A stretch of DNA of 64,000 nucleotides from Shimia_B sp038525525 (lineage in GTDB: Bacteria; Pseudomonadota; Alphaproteobacteria; Rhodobacterales; Rhodobacteraceae): contig JBCBHO010000001.1 of assembly GCA_038525525.1 (NCBI GenBank), positions 558,001-622,000 of the forward strand, in the 5' to 3' direction. Below the pieces are notes generated by a model, which worked only from the letters and a program-made list of their open reading frames with translations, was not told the origin of the DNA and ran no database searches. This document shows positions 40,206 through 49,986 of the stretch, piece by piece. Each line of letters starts with the position of its first letter. The first letter of the stretch is position 1. The position numbers and the translations under genes were made by a program.

Positions 40206-42392
40206 ATGCCCAAAGACCTGCCCAAGACCCATGCCGACTTTCTGCACGCCTCCGAGCGCGCGGTCGCTGCCCCTGATTTCGATCTGAAGAGCCCGGCGCG
40301 GTTCTACAATCGTGAGCTGAGCTGGCTGGGCTTCAACTGGCGCGTGCTGGAGGAGGCCGAGAACCCGCGCGTGCCGCTCCTCGAGCGGCTCCGGTTCCTG
40401 TCGATCTCGGCCACGAACCTCGATGAATTCTACACCGTCCGCGTCGCCGGCCTCCGCGAGCTGGCACAGGCGGGCAATACCACACCCGCCGCCGACGGCC
40501 TGACGCCCGCCGAGCAGCTGGTGCAGGTCAACACCGACGCCCGCAACCTCATGGAGCGCCAGCAGGTCGTCTATGCCGACCTCAAGCAGCTCATGGAGGC
40601 CGAGGGCATAGATATCCTCACAGCCTCAGAACTCATCGAGGAAGACCGTGCCGAGCTGAGCGAGGTCTTCGTGAGCCAGGTCTTCGCTGTGCTGTCGCCG
40701 CTGGCCATCGACCCGGCCCACCCCTTTCCGTTCCTGCCGAACACGGGCTTTGCGCTCGCCCTCGAGCTCGAGCGGAAATCGAACAAGGAGCCGCTCCGCG
40801 CCCTCCTGCCCATTCCCTCGCAGCTTCAGCGCTTCTGGGATCTGCCGGCCTCGGGCTCGCGCCGGGTGCTGCCGACCGAAGAGCTCCTGCTGCTGCACAT
40901 CGACAGCCTCTTTCCGGGCTACAAGCTCAAGGGCCACTGCGCCTTCCGGATCCTGCGCGACAGCGACCTCGAACTCGAGGAAGAGGCCGAGGACCTCGTG
41001 CGTGAATTCGAGACAGCGCTCAAACGGCGGCGCCGGGGCGAGGTGGTCCGCATGAAGCTCTCCGCGGGCGCACCCGCGGGGCTGAAGGCCGAGATCATGA
41101 GCGAGCTCTGCGTCACCGAGCAGGAGGTGATCGAGATAGAGGGCCTCATCGGCATGGCGGACCTCGCAGAGCTCGTGGGCGACCACCGCCCCGATCTGCT
41201 CTGGCCGTCGTTCACGCCCCGCGTCCCGGAACGCGTCCAGGACCATGACGGGGACATGTTCGCCGCCATCCGGCAAAAGGACATGCTTCTGCACCACCCC
41301 TACGAGACCTTCGACATGGTGGTGCGCTTCCTCGGACAGGCCGCGCGCGATCCCAACGTGGTGGCCATCAAGCAGACGCTCTACCGCACGTCCAAGGACA
41401 GCCCCATCGTCGAAGCGCTTTGCGAGGCCGCCGAGGAGGGCAAGTCCGTCACCGCGCTGGTGGAGCTGAAGGCCCGCTTCGACGAGGCCGCAAATATCCG
41501 GCAGTCCCGGCGGCTGGAGCGCTCCGGCGCGCACGTGGTCTACGGCTTCATGAACCTGAAGACCCATGCAAAGATCTCCGTCGTTGTGCGGCGCGAGGGC
41601 ACGGAGCTCGTCACCTACACGCATTTCGGGACGGGCAACTACCACCCCGGCACGGCCAAGGTGTATACCGACCTTTCCCTCTTCACGTGCGACCGTGCGC
41701 TGGGGCGCGATGCCACCAAGGTGTTCAATTACCTGTCTGGCTATGCCGAGCCCGAGGCGCTGGAGAACCTCGCCATCTCGCCGACCACGCTCAAGCCGCG
41801 GCTTCTCGATCTCATCAAGGCCGAGATTGACCATGCCAAGGCCGGCAAGCCTGCACAAATCTGGGCCAAGATGAACTCGCTCATCGATGCCGAGGTGATC
41901 GACGCGCTTTATGCGGCGTCTCAGGGCGGCGTGCAGATCGACCTCGTCGTGCGCGGCATCTGCGGGCTGCGCCCGGGTGTTGAAGGGCTGTCGGAGAATA
42001 TCCGGGTGAAATCCGTGGTAGGCCGCTTTCTCGAGCATTCGCGGATCGTCTGCTTCGGCAATGGCCACGGGCTGCCCTCGGGCAAGGCGCGCGTCTTCAT
42101 GTCCTCGGCCGATTGGATGGGGCGCAACCTCAACCGCCGCGTGGAGACGCTGGTGGAATGCACCAACAAGACGGTGAAGGCTCAGATCGTGAGCCAGATC
42201 ATGGCCGCCAATCTCGCCGACGTCGCGCAAAGCTGGGTGATGAACGCCGATGGCTCCTTCACCCGCGCGGAGGTAGGCGAAGACTTCGCCTTCAGCTGCC
42301 ACCGCTTCTTCATGGAGAACCCTTCGCTCTCGGGCCGCGGCTCGGCGGGGGCCGCGGATGTGCCCAAGCTGACCCACGGCTCTGACGACTGA
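40206..42392 (+). CDS. ppk1: Polyphosphate kinase 1
   Basis: 728 residues. Reversible synthesis of polyphosphate from ATP. N-terminal RFYNRELSWLGFNWRVLEEA is the family start. The autophosphorylated histidine is His454 in NLKTHAKISVVVR, and the second catalytic histidine His473 in THFGTGNYHPGTAKVYTD. C-terminal SSADWMGRNLNRRVET is present. Part of ppk1-VOC-ppx with 2-bp and 78-bp gaps, placing synthesis and hydrolysis of polyphosphate under linked control. Confidence 0.97.
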   Translation: MPKDLPKTHADFLHASERAVAAPDFDLKSPARFYNRELSWLGFNWRVLEEAENPRVPLLERLRFLSISATNLDEFYTVRVAGLRELAQAGNTTPAADGLTPAEQLVQVNTDARNLMERQQVVYADLKQLMEAEGIDILTASELIEEDRAELSEVFVSQVFAVLSPLAIDPAHPFPFLPNTGFALALELERKSNKEPLRALLPIPSQLQRFWDLPASGSRRVLPTEELLLLHIDSLFPGYKLKGHCAFRILRDSDLELEEEAEDLVREFETALKRRRRGEVVRMKLSAGAPAGLKAEIMSELCVTEQEVIEIEGLIGMADLAELVGDHRPDLLWPSFTPRVPERVQDHDGDMFAAIRQKDMLLHHPYETFDMVVRFLGQAARDPNVVAIKQTLYRTSKDSPIVEALCEAAEEGKSVTALVELKARFDEAANIRQSRRLERSGAHVVYGFMNLKTHAKISVVVRREGTELVTYTHFGTGNYHPGTAKVYTDLSLFTCDRALGRDATKVFNYLSGYAEPEALENLAISPTTLKPRLLDLIKAEIDHAKAGKPAQIWAKMNSLIDAEVIDALYAASQGGVQIDLVVRGICGLRPGVEGLSENIRVKSVVGRFLEHSRIVCFGNGHGLPSGKARVFMSSADWMGRNLNRRVETLVECTNKTVKAQIVSQIMAANLADVAQSWVMNADGSFTRAEVGEDFAFSCHRFFMENPSLSGRGSAGAADVPKLTHGSDD

Positions 42393-42394
42393 GG

Positions 42395-42808
42395 ATGATC
42401 GGCTACGTCAATTTTGGCGCCGACGACCTCGCCGCCGCGCGCCGCTTCTACGATGCGGTCCTCTTGCCGCTGGGTTTCGAGGTGGAGGAGGATGACCAGG
42501 GGCTGAGCTACGCGGCACCCGCCCTACCCGGCCAGCGGAGCCCTCAATACTTCTATATTACGCCCCCCTTCGACGGCGCGCCCGCCTCCGTGGGCAACGG
42601 CGTCATGGTAGCTTTCGAGGCCCGCGACCAAGCCGAAGTCCGCCGTCTCCACGCCGCAGGCCGCGACGCCGGGGGCCGCGACGAGGGCTCGCCCGGCTTT
42701 CGCGCGATTTACAGTCCCGAGCTCTTCATCGGGTACTTGCGCGATCCGCAGGGCAACAAGCTCGCGCTCTATTCCACTAATCCCGCCGACCCCACACGAG
42801 ACGGCTGA
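42395..42808 (+). CDS. VOC-family protein between ppk1 and ppx
   Basis: 137 residues, glyoxalase/dioxygenase-type fold (MIGYVNFGADDLAAARRFYDAVLLPLG start, AIYSPELFIGYLRDPQGNKLALY end). Putative metal ligands are less clear than in GloA. Starts two bases after the ppk1 stop, so it is co-translated. Substrate unknown; no direct link to polyphosphate is established. Confidence 0.85.
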   Translation: MIGYVNFGADDLAAARRFYDAVLLPLGFEVEEDDQGLSYAAPALPGQRSPQYFYITPPFDGAPASVGNGVMVAFEARDQAEVRRLHAAGRDAGGRDEGSPGFRAIYSPELFIGYLRDPQGNKLALYSTNPADPTRDG

Positions 42809-42886
42809 AGCGGGCGGTCCCTTTCGTCCCATTGACGCCTCCCCGGCCCCTTGGCATCACTAAGGCGTCCGGCACGAGGGAGACGC

Positions 42887-44446
42887 ATGGACGGTCCAAG
42901 CGACACACCCGATGACTGGGGCCCTTTCGGGCGGCCCCTCTTCGAGGACCCGTCTGCTCGCGCGCTCAGCCGCGTGGGCGTCGTGGATGTGGGCTCCAAC
43001 TCCGTGCGCCTCGTCATCTTTGATGGGGCCGCGCGCTCGCCTGCCTATTTCTACAACGAGAAGATCATGTGCGGCCTCGGCGCGGGCCTCGGCGAGACCG
43101 GTCACCTAAATCCCGAAGGCCGCGTGCGCGCGCTCGCAGCCATGAAACGCTTTGCCGCCGTGGCCCGCGGCGCGGGCGTTAAGGACATCACGGTGGCCGC
43201 CACCGCCGCCGTGCGCGACGCAGAGGACGGCCCCGCCTTCCGCGCGGATGTGGAGCGCGAAACCGGTCTCAAGATCTGGGTCGTGGACGGGCGCGAAGAA
43301 GCGCGGCTCTCCGCGCAGGGCGTGCTCCTTGGCTGGCCGGGCTCCTACGGCCTCGTCTGCGACATCGGCGGCTCCTCCATGGAACTGGCCGAAATCGAGG
43401 GCGGCCTCGTGGGCCGCCGCGAAACATCTCCGCTCGGGCCGCTCAAGATGAGGGACGTCAGCGGCGGCAAGAAAGGCCGCAAGGCCCTCATCGACGAACA
43501 TCTCGCGCGCATGGAGCAGGCGCTCGGCGCCCAGCCCAACAGGCTCTTTCTCGTCGGCGGCTCATGGCGCGCCTTCGCGCGCATCGACATGGACCGCCGC
43601 GGCTACCCTCTTCACGTGCTCCACGAATACCGGATGACGTCGAAGGACGTGCGCGCCACGGCCGAATACCTCGCCGCCGAGGACCACGAGGCGCTCCGCG
43701 CGCGCTGCTCGATCTCCGCCACGCGGATGGCGCTCGTTCCCCTCGCCGCAGAGGTGCTCCACCGCCTCGTGGGCCGCTTCAAGCCGCGGGACATCGCCGT
43801 CTCCTCCTACGGGATCCGGGAAGGCCTGCTTTACGAACAGATGCCCGAGCGGCTGCGCAAGCGGGACCCGCTGATCGAGGCGTGCCGCTTTGCCGAGGCC
43901 AAGGATGCCCGCCTGCCGGGCTTCGGGACACGGCTCTACGAATTTATCGCGCCGCTCTTCTCCCGGACCAACATGGCCGAGAAGCGTCTGATCAAGGCGG
44001 CCTGCCTCCTCCATGACGTGAGCTGGCGCGCGCATCCCGATTACCGCGCGGAGGTCTGCTTTGATAATGCCACGCGTGCCAATCTGGGCGGGCTCAAGCA
44101 TGCCGAGCGGGTGTTTCTCGGGCTCGCCCTCCTGCACCGCTACAAGAACAGCCGCGCGGGCAGCCGGATCGACGATCTCGTGCCCATGCTCTCGGAGGCA
44201 GAGCAAGCGCTGGCGGAGATCGTGGGGCGCGCGATGCGCTTCGGGGCCATGCTCTGGGCCGAGGCCGACGATACCGGGGCCTCGCTCCACTGGGCGCCCA
44301 AGAAGAAGGTGCTGACACTCACGCTCTCCCAAGCCGCCGAGCCGCTGTTCGGCGAAGTCGTGGAGGCGCGCTTCAATAGCCTGGCCGCAGCGCTCGAGGC
44401 AGAGACCAACATCAAGATCGCCCGGCAGAAGACCCGCGCCGCCTAG
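42887..44446 (+). CDS. ppx: Exopolyphosphatase (Ppx/GppA family)
   Basis: 519 residues. The sugar-kinase/actin-like phosphate loops are VDVGSNSVRLVIFD and CDIGGSSMEL; the catalytic Glu region ATAAVRDAED follows the family. The C-terminal half is HD-like (CLLHDVSW). Releases orthophosphate from polyphosphate ends; also could hydrolyse pppGpp. Start set by GAGGGA before MDGPSDTP. Third gene of the ppk1 unit. Confidence 0.92.
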   Translation: MDGPSDTPDDWGPFGRPLFEDPSARALSRVGVVDVGSNSVRLVIFDGAARSPAYFYNEKIMCGLGAGLGETGHLNPEGRVRALAAMKRFAAVARGAGVKDITVAATAAVRDAEDGPAFRADVERETGLKIWVVDGREEARLSAQGVLLGWPGSYGLVCDIGGSSMELAEIEGGLVGRRETSPLGPLKMRDVSGGKKGRKALIDEHLARMEQALGAQPNRLFLVGGSWRAFARIDMDRRGYPLHVLHEYRMTSKDVRATAEYLAAEDHEALRARCSISATRMALVPLAAEVLHRLVGRFKPRDIAVSSYGIREGLLYEQMPERLRKRDPLIEACRFAEAKDARLPGFGTRLYEFIAPLFSRTNMAEKRLIKAACLLHDVSWRAHPDYRAEVCFDNATRANLGGLKHAERVFLGLALLHRYKNSRAGSRIDDLVPMLSEAEQALAEIVGRAMRFGAMLWAEADDTGASLHWAPKKKVLTLTLSQAAEPLFGEVVEARFNSLAAALEAETNIKIARQKTRAA

Positions 44447-44455
44447 GCGGCCGCC

Positions 44456-44824
44456 TCAGAGCTCCACAGCCCCGTCCTCGCCGATCTCGGGCATCTCGAA
44501 GTCGGGCGCGTCCGGCTTGCGGCGGATGATGATATCGCCGTTGGGCAACATCTCGGGCGGCTCGTAATTTGACAGATCGTCGATGCTCTCCATGAGGTCG
44601 GCGAAGGCGGGCCCCATCTGCTCGAGCATGTCGCGCATGGCAGGACCGATATCGCGCGCAAGGCCCTCGAACCCCTCGATGGCGGGCTCCATCTCGTCCA
44701 TCAGCCCCTCGAAGAAAAGCTGCGCGCCGCGCTCCATAAGCGAAAGGCCCTCCTCCTCGCCAGTCTCCTGCGCGAGCGCGGCGGAGGGCAGAGCGAGGGC
44801 GGCGATCAGGAAAAGCTGTCTCAT
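44456..44824 (-). CDS. Small secreted acidic protein
   Basis: 122 residues. Signal peptide 1-19 (LIAALALPSAALAQ), then an acidic, Met-rich helical stretch (MERGAQLFFEGLMDEMEPAIEGFEG) and a C-terminal ILPNGDIIIRR-like unit (MLPNGDIIIRRKPD). Conserved among Rhodobacteraceae from memory; no known function. Last gene of the minus-strand block. Confidence 0.75.
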   Translation of the reverse strand: MRQLFLIAALALPSAALAQETGEEEGLSLMERGAQLFFEGLMDEMEPAIEGFEGLARDIGPAMRDMLEQMGPAFADLMESIDDLSNYEPPEMLPNGDIIIRRKPDAPDFEMPEIGEDGAVEL

Positions 44825-44862
44825 ACCCTCATAAATAGGCGCTCCGAGGCCCGGCGCAAAGC

Positions 44863-45861
44863 TCAGAGCGCGATGTCCATGGAAACGGGGAAGTGGTCGG
44901 AGGCGTCGAGGAGCGCCTGCCGCAGGCCTGCATCCCGAAAGCATTGCGGGTCATCGAAGGGATGCCAGATGCGCCAGCGTGGATCCCGTGCGCGCAGGTC
45001 AGGCGATACCATGACGTAGTCGAGAAGCGCCTGCAGGTAGCGCTCCTCGTGGCTCAGCCAGAACCGCGCGGTCGTGGGCGTGGCAAAGCGGGACACCAAG
45101 GCCGCGCGCGCATGGGGGTCGAAGAGCGCCTGGATCCCCTCGCCCATGACGATCTCCACGCCAGAGCGCCCGAAGAGCTCTTCGTATTCATCGAGGCCCG
45201 GGCCGTCGTTGAAATCTCCCGCCACGATGAGCGGCTCCCCGGCGGCCAGATGCGCTTCCACGCGGCGGCGTAGCCAGATGCATTGCGCAAGCTGCTTGCG
45301 GCGGTTGGCGATGGAAATGCGCATGATATCCGCCGGTGTCCGGGCGCCATGGGGCGCCTTCGACTTCGCATGGACACCAATGAGGCGGAGCGCGTGGTCA
45401 CCGATGGTGATCGCGGCTTCGAGCGGTGGCTTTGACCACACCACCCGGTCGCCTCGCGCATCGACGTCGAGATCGATGGCCAGATCCCGGTCAAAGCGCG
45501 GCGCGTCCCTGCTCTCCTGCGGATCATGGAGCGCGGTGACGACCGCGGGATCGAAGAGGAGCGCGATCTCCTGCTGGGTATCGTTGGCAAAGCCCATGAT
45601 CGCTCGCGACGTGCGCAGGCCCGCAGCCTCGGCGAAAGTCTCGAGCGCCACCCTGGTGGACCTGTCCGGACCGTCATCGGGTGCCTCGATGATGACCCAG
45701 AGATCGGCATCGACCTCGCGAAAGACCCGGGTGAGCCCAGAAAGCTGCGCGGCACGGGTCACGTCATGGCGCCCGGACCACGCGCCATCCGCTTGCGGCC
45801 CGCCCGCGTCGTCGAAGAGCTTCGCGAACCACTCCACGTTGTAGGTGGCAAGCCTCGGCAT
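44863..45861 (-). CDS. Endonuclease/exonuclease/phosphatase-family protein
   Basis: 332 residues of the EEP (DNase I-like) fold. LATYNVEWFAKLFDD has the metal-binding Asn, IIEAPDD the Glu, IVAGDFNDGPG the catalytic Asp-Asn, and DASDHFPVSM the terminal Asp-His. No signal peptide, so cytoplasmic nuclease or phosphodiesterase. Start overlaps the djlA stop by one base (TGATG), so they are co-translated. Confidence 0.88.
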   Translation of the reverse strand: MPRLATYNVEWFAKLFDDAGGPQADGAWSGRHDVTRAAQLSGLTRVFREVDADLWVIIEAPDDGPDRSTRVALETFAEAAGLRTSRAIMGFANDTQQEIALLFDPAVVTALHDPQESRDAPRFDRDLAIDLDVDARGDRVVWSKPPLEAAITIGDHALRLIGVHAKSKAPHGARTPADIMRISIANRRKQLAQCIWLRRRVEAHLAAGEPLIVAGDFNDGPGLDEYEELFGRSGVEIVMGEGIQALFDPHARAALVSRFATPTTARFWLSHEERYLQALLDYVMVSPDLRARDPRWRIWHPFDDPQCFRDAGLRQALLDASDHFPVSMDIAL

Positions 45862-46541
45862 CAGCCCGCGTGCCGGCTTATTTCGTCCCAGGCGCGGTTG
45901 ATGGCCACCATGCGCTTTTCGGCGATCTTCACGGCCTCCTCGGGGACGCCCCGCGCCATGAGCCTGTCGGGATGGGTCTCGCGCACGAGCTGGCGCCAAC
46001 GGGCCCGCGCCTCTTCGTAGCTGGCGCCGCCGGGCAGCCCGAGCACGTCGTAGGGATCGCTCTCCACGTTGGGCACGTGGCGCGCGCGCATCGAGCGGAA
46101 GGAGCGATCCTCGAGCCCGAAGATATCCGCGACGCGCTTGAGGAAGACGTCCTCGCCCTCGTGATAGGCCCCGTCGGCCATGGCGATGTGAAAGAGCCCC
46201 TCCATGAGCTCGTTGAGCGTGTCCATCTCGTCGCCGAACATGGCCTTGATGCGGCTGGCATAGGTCTCGAAGCCCGCCACGTCGGTGCGCGCCATGTTGA
46301 AGAGCTTGGCGGCATTGCCCTCTTCGCTCGCCGGGATGTGGAACACCTCGCGGAAGGCCGCGACCTCGTCGCGGGTGACCTGCCCGTCGGCCTTGGCCAT
46401 CTTGGCGCCCAGCGCGATGACGGCGATCGTGAAGGCCACCGTGCGCTCAGGCGGGGTCCGCAGCCGCGAGAAAACCTCGCTCAGCCCCTCCCCCTGGGCC
46501 AGCGCTGACAGCGCATCTCCAATCCGCGACCAAATCGACAT
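45861..46541 (-). CDS. djlA: DjlA-type DnaJ co-chaperone
   Basis: 226 residues. A TerB-like domain (residues 30-145, AKADGQVTRDEVAAFREVF and MADGAYHEGEDVFLKRVADIF) precedes a C-terminal J domain (DPYDVLGL... RETHPDRLMARG) with the HPD tripeptide for DnaK stimulation. No N-terminal membrane anchor is obvious, unlike E. coli DjlA. Co-translated with the EEP protein downstream. Confidence 0.9.
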   Translation of the reverse strand: MSIWSRIGDALSALAQGEGLSEVFSRLRTPPERTVAFTIAVIALGAKMAKADGQVTRDEVAAFREVFHIPASEEGNAAKLFNMARTDVAGFETYASRIKAMFGDEMDTLNELMEGLFHIAMADGAYHEGEDVFLKRVADIFGLEDRSFRSMRARHVPNVESDPYDVLGLPGGASYEEARARWRQLVRETHPDRLMARGVPEEAVKIAEKRMVAINRAWDEISRHAG

Positions 46542-46573
46542 GGGCGAGAGTTTATCCCGGGGCTACGGCCATG

Positions 46574-47062
46574 TCAGGACAGGATTTTCTGCATGATGAC
46601 GAGGTCCATCCAGCGGCCGAACTTGAACCCGACCTCGGGCACCACCGCCACGGTGCGGTAGCCCATATGGGCGTGGAAGGCGATGCTCGGCGCATTCTCT
46701 CCGGCGATGCCCCCGATGAGGCTGTGGGCCCCTTGCGCGCGGGCATGGTCCTCGAGGCCCGTGAGGAGCGCCCGACCGAGACCGCGGCCCTTGGCGGCGG
46801 GCGCGAGATAGAGCGTGTGCTCCATGCTGTGCGCGTAGCCCACGCCGCCGCGGAACTGGCCGTAATGGCCGAAGCCTGCGAAGCCCTCGTCCTCGACCAC
46901 GAGGATGGCGTGCCCGGCGGCCACCCTTGCGTCGAGCAGCGCCTCGAGCTCTTCGAGCGACTTCTCGGCGCTGTTGAAGGTCTCCACGGTGTCGCGGATG
47001 GCGTGGTTCCAGAGGCGCGCGATTTCGGGCAGGTCCGCGCGAATGGCCGGCCTCAGGATCAC
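46574..47062 (-). CDS. GNAT acetyltransferase, phosphinothricin/methionine-sulfone type
   Basis: 162 residues, GNAT fold of the Pat/MddA group: IARLWNHAIRDTVETFNS near the start, then AKGRGLGRALLTGLEDHA for acetyl-CoA and GYRTVAVVPEVGFKFGRWMDLVIMQK at the end. Starts with GTG overlapping the stop of the VOC gene (GTGA). Could detoxify a glutamate-analogue or acetylate an amino acid; cytoplasmic. Confidence 0.9.
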   Translation of the reverse strand: MILRPAIRADLPEIARLWNHAIRDTVETFNSAEKSLEELEALLDARVAAGHAILVVEDEGFAGFGHYGQFRGGVGYAHSMEHTLYLAPAAKGRGLGRALLTGLEDHARAQGAHSLIGGIAGENAPSIAFHAHMGYRTVAVVPEVGFKFGRWMDLVIMQKILS

Positions 47063-47664
47063 AGGTGCCGCGCGCCATGGGGCGTGCTGATCTGCGCCGA
47101 GAGCCCCGGCAGGCCAGTCCGGTACACGACACGCTGATCCGCGAGATGAGGAGAGAGGAGCGCCGCCAGCCGCTCGGCGTCCGGGTGCGTCACGGTGAGC
47201 GCCTCCAATGCCGCACCGCGCGCAGTGAGCCGCGCAACGGGGGCCTCGGTCTCCCATTCGATGAGCGCGGGCGCGCAATTGTCGAACGGCAAAAGCCCCG
47301 TCTCGGGGACCGCCATGCGCCAGCGCAGATCACCTCGCCTCAGCGCGACCGGCGCGCCGAATTCCGGCCCCAAGGCCGCGAGGGCCGCCTCGAGCGAGCT
47401 CGTCCGCAGGATCCAGTTGGTGAGCCGCGCCGGACCCGCGAAGCGGTCGAGGTCGAACCAGCGCGCGCGCCCCAGAGGTGGCGCAGCGGGATCGATCGAA
47501 ATCACCTCCAGATACTCCGCGCCGAGCCCAAGAAGTCTGTTATGCGTGCCAAAGTCAGGATGCGCCCCGCCCGGCTCCAGCGCCAAACCGAGCGCGCGCT
47601 CGGTTGCGTCAGTGCCGGCCTCCAGTGTTGAGGCGCTGACCGCCACATGGTCCAGCGTCAGCAT
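47059..47664 (-). CDS. Glyoxalase-like (VOC superfamily) protein
   Basis: 201 residues, PF13468-like glyoxalase domain: LDHVAVSASTLEAG at the start, GTHNRLLGLGAEYLEVISIDP, then a second half. It lies just downstream of methylmalonyl-CoA mutase, but does not have the usual MCEE epimerase pattern, so that role is not assigned. Overlaps the acetyltransferase start. Confidence 0.8.
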   Translation of the reverse strand: MLTLDHVAVSASTLEAGTDATERALGLALEPGGAHPDFGTHNRLLGLGAEYLEVISIDPAAPPLGRARWFDLDRFAGPARLTNWILRTSSLEAALAALGPEFGAPVALRRGDLRWRMAVPETGLLPFDNCAPALIEWETEAPVARLTARGAALEALTVTHPDAERLAALLSPHLADQRVVYRTGLPGLSAQISTPHGARHL

Positions 47665-47755
47665 TAACGCGCCGCCCACGCCACGGGCGCCGATGCCGTG
47701 TCCAAACGGCATGAAAGGCGATCAAACGCCCCATGCAGGCGCGTCGACGCGCCTC

Positions 47756-49870
47756 TCACGCACGCGCTTCCCGGATGAGCTTCAGAACATCCTGCGCCGC
47801 GTCGGGGATATTGGTCCCGGGGCCGAAGATCGCCGCCACGCCCGAGGATTTCAGGTAATCGTAATCCTGCTGCGGGATCACGCCCCCGCAGACGACGATG
47901 ATGTCACTGGCATCCTGCGCCTTGAGCGCCTCGATGAGCTTCGGCGCGAGCGTCTTGTGGCCCGCCGCCTGGCTGGAGATGCCCACCACGTGCACATCGT
48001 TGTCGATTGCATCCTGAGCGGCCTCTTCCGGGGTCTGGAAGAGCGGGCCCACATCCACGTCGAACCCGATATCGGCAAACGCTGTAGCGATCACCTTCGC
48101 GCCGCGATCGTGCCCGTCCTGGCCCATTTTCACCACGAGCATCCGAGGCCTGCGGCCTTCATCTTCGGCAAAGCCCTCCACGGCCTTCTGGATCTTCTCG
48201 AAGCCCTCGTCGCCCTCGTAGGCGGAGCCATAGACGCCTGCGAGGGTTTTCACCTCTGCCCTGTGCCGCCCGAAGGTGCCCTCCATGGCGAGGCTCATCT
48301 CGCCCACCGTGGCCCGCATGCGCGCGCATTCGACGGCCGCCTCGAGGAGGTTGCCCCCCTCTTCGCAGCGCCGCCCAAGCTCGAGCAACGCGGCATCACA
48401 GGCCGCCTGGTCGCGGGAGGCGCGGATGCGCTCGAGCTTGGCCACCTGCTGCTCGCGCACTTTCACATTGTCGACGTCGAGGATGTCGATGTCGTCCTCC
48501 GTCTCCCGGCGGTACTTGTTCACCCCCACGATGACCTCGTCACCCCGGTCAATCTGCGCCTGACGGCGCGCCGCCGTCTCCTCGATCTTGAGCTTGGGCA
48601 GGCCGCTCGCCACGGCCTTCGTCATCCCGCCCATCTCCTCGATCTCCTCGATGAGCGTCCAGGCCTCGCGCGCAAGCTCCTCTGTGAGCGCCTCCACGTA
48701 GTAGGACCCGGCCAGCGGATCGACGACCTTCGTCACCCCCGTCTCTTCCTGCAGGATGAGCTGCGTGTTCCGTGCGATGCGGGAGGAAAATTCCGTAGGC
48801 AGCGCAATGGCTTCGTCGAAGGAGTTGGTATGGAGCGACTGTGTCCCACCGAGCACCGCTGACATGGCCTCGAAGGCCGTGCGCACGATGTTGTTGTAGG
48901 GGTCCTGCTCCTGCAGGGACACGCCGGAGGTCTGGCAATGGGTACGCAGCATCAGCGATTTCGGGTTCTTCGGCGCGAACTCGGACATGATGCGGTGCCA
49001 GAGCAGTCGCGCCGCGCGGAGCTTCGCGGCTTCCATGAAGAAGTTCATCCCTATTGCGAAAAAGAAGGAGAGCCGCCCTGCGAAGCGGTCCACGTCCATG
49101 CCGCGGTCGATGGCCGCGCGCACGTATTCGCGTCCGTCAGCCAGCGTATAGGCCAGCTCCTGCACGAGGTTCGCGCCCGCCTCCTGCATGTGATAGCCGG
49201 AGATCGAGATCGAGTTGAACTTCGGCATCTCGTTCGCCGTGTACTCGATGATGTCCGCCACGATCCGCATCGAGGGCTCCGGCGGATAGACGTAGGTGTT
49301 GCGGACCATGAATTCCTTGAGGATGTCGTTCTGGATCGTGCCCGAAAGCTGCGCCCGGTCGACGCCCTGCTCCTCGCCCGCCACGATGAAGGACGCCAGC
49401 ACCGGGATCACCGCGCCGTTCATCGTCATGGAGACCGAGACCTTCTCGAGAGGAATCCCGTCGAAGAGCGTCTTCATGTCCTCGACGCTGTCGATGGCCA
49501 CGCCCGCCTTGCCCACATCGCCCACCACCCGGGGGTGATCGCTGTCATAGCCGCGGTGGGTGGCCAGATCGAAGGCCACGGACACGCCCTGCTGGCCGGC
49601 CGCGAGGGCCTTGCGGTAGAACGCGTTCGATTCCTCGGCCGTGGAGAAGCCGGCATATTGCCGGATCGTCCAGGGGCGGCCCGCATACATCGTGGCCTTC
49701 ACCCCGCGCGTGAAGGGCGCTGCCCCTGGCGTACCCCGGTCGATCCCGTCCACATCCTCTGGCCCGTAAACCGGCTTCACCGCGATCCCTTCCAGCGTCT
49801 CCCAGGTCAGATCGTCGAGCGAGCGCCCGCGCAGCTCCGCCTCGGCCAATTCTTTCCAGCGCTCGTTCAT
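47756..49870 (-). CDS. mcm: Methylmalonyl-CoA mutase
   Basis: 704 residues, single-chain B12 enzyme converting (R)-methylmalonyl-CoA to succinyl-CoA. The N-terminal TIM-barrel has IRQYAGFSTAEESNAFYRK; the C-terminal cobalamin domain has the DxHxxG site in GQDGHDRGAKVIA. With pccA and pccB it completes propionyl-CoA assimilation. Gene order differs from a compact operon: the DUF4174 gene, an AT-richer orphan gene and others lie between it and pccA. Confidence 0.97.
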   Translation of the reverse strand: MNERWKELAEAELRGRSLDDLTWETLEGIAVKPVYGPEDVDGIDRGTPGAAPFTRGVKATMYAGRPWTIRQYAGFSTAEESNAFYRKALAAGQQGVSVAFDLATHRGYDSDHPRVVGDVGKAGVAIDSVEDMKTLFDGIPLEKVSVSMTMNGAVIPVLASFIVAGEEQGVDRAQLSGTIQNDILKEFMVRNTYVYPPEPSMRIVADIIEYTANEMPKFNSISISGYHMQEAGANLVQELAYTLADGREYVRAAIDRGMDVDRFAGRLSFFFAIGMNFFMEAAKLRAARLLWHRIMSEFAPKNPKSLMLRTHCQTSGVSLQEQDPYNNIVRTAFEAMSAVLGGTQSLHTNSFDEAIALPTEFSSRIARNTQLILQEETGVTKVVDPLAGSYYVEALTEELAREAWTLIEEIEEMGGMTKAVASGLPKLKIEETAARRQAQIDRGDEVIVGVNKYRRETEDDIDILDVDNVKVREQQVAKLERIRASRDQAACDAALLELGRRCEEGGNLLEAAVECARMRATVGEMSLAMEGTFGRHRAEVKTLAGVYGSAYEGDEGFEKIQKAVEGFAEDEGRRPRMLVVKMGQDGHDRGAKVIATAFADIGFDVDVGPLFQTPEEAAQDAIDNDVHVVGISSQAAGHKTLAPKLIEALKAQDASDIIVVCGGVIPQQDYDYLKSSGVAAIFGPGTNIPDAAQDVLKLIREARA

Positions 49871-49986
49871 GGTGTCGTCCTCACGTCTTCACCCCGGCTA
49901 TAGCAGGTCTGTGACCACGGGCCGCGATCTTCCCCTTCGCACTTCCGCGCCACGCGCCTATGTAACGTGCAGAAGGAGACAGCCCT

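Noticed and set aside
47059..47664. Methylmalonyl-CoA epimerase
   Set aside because: VOC fold and position next to mcm are suggestive, but the sequence fits the PF13468 glyoxalase-like group and lacks the MCEE pattern.
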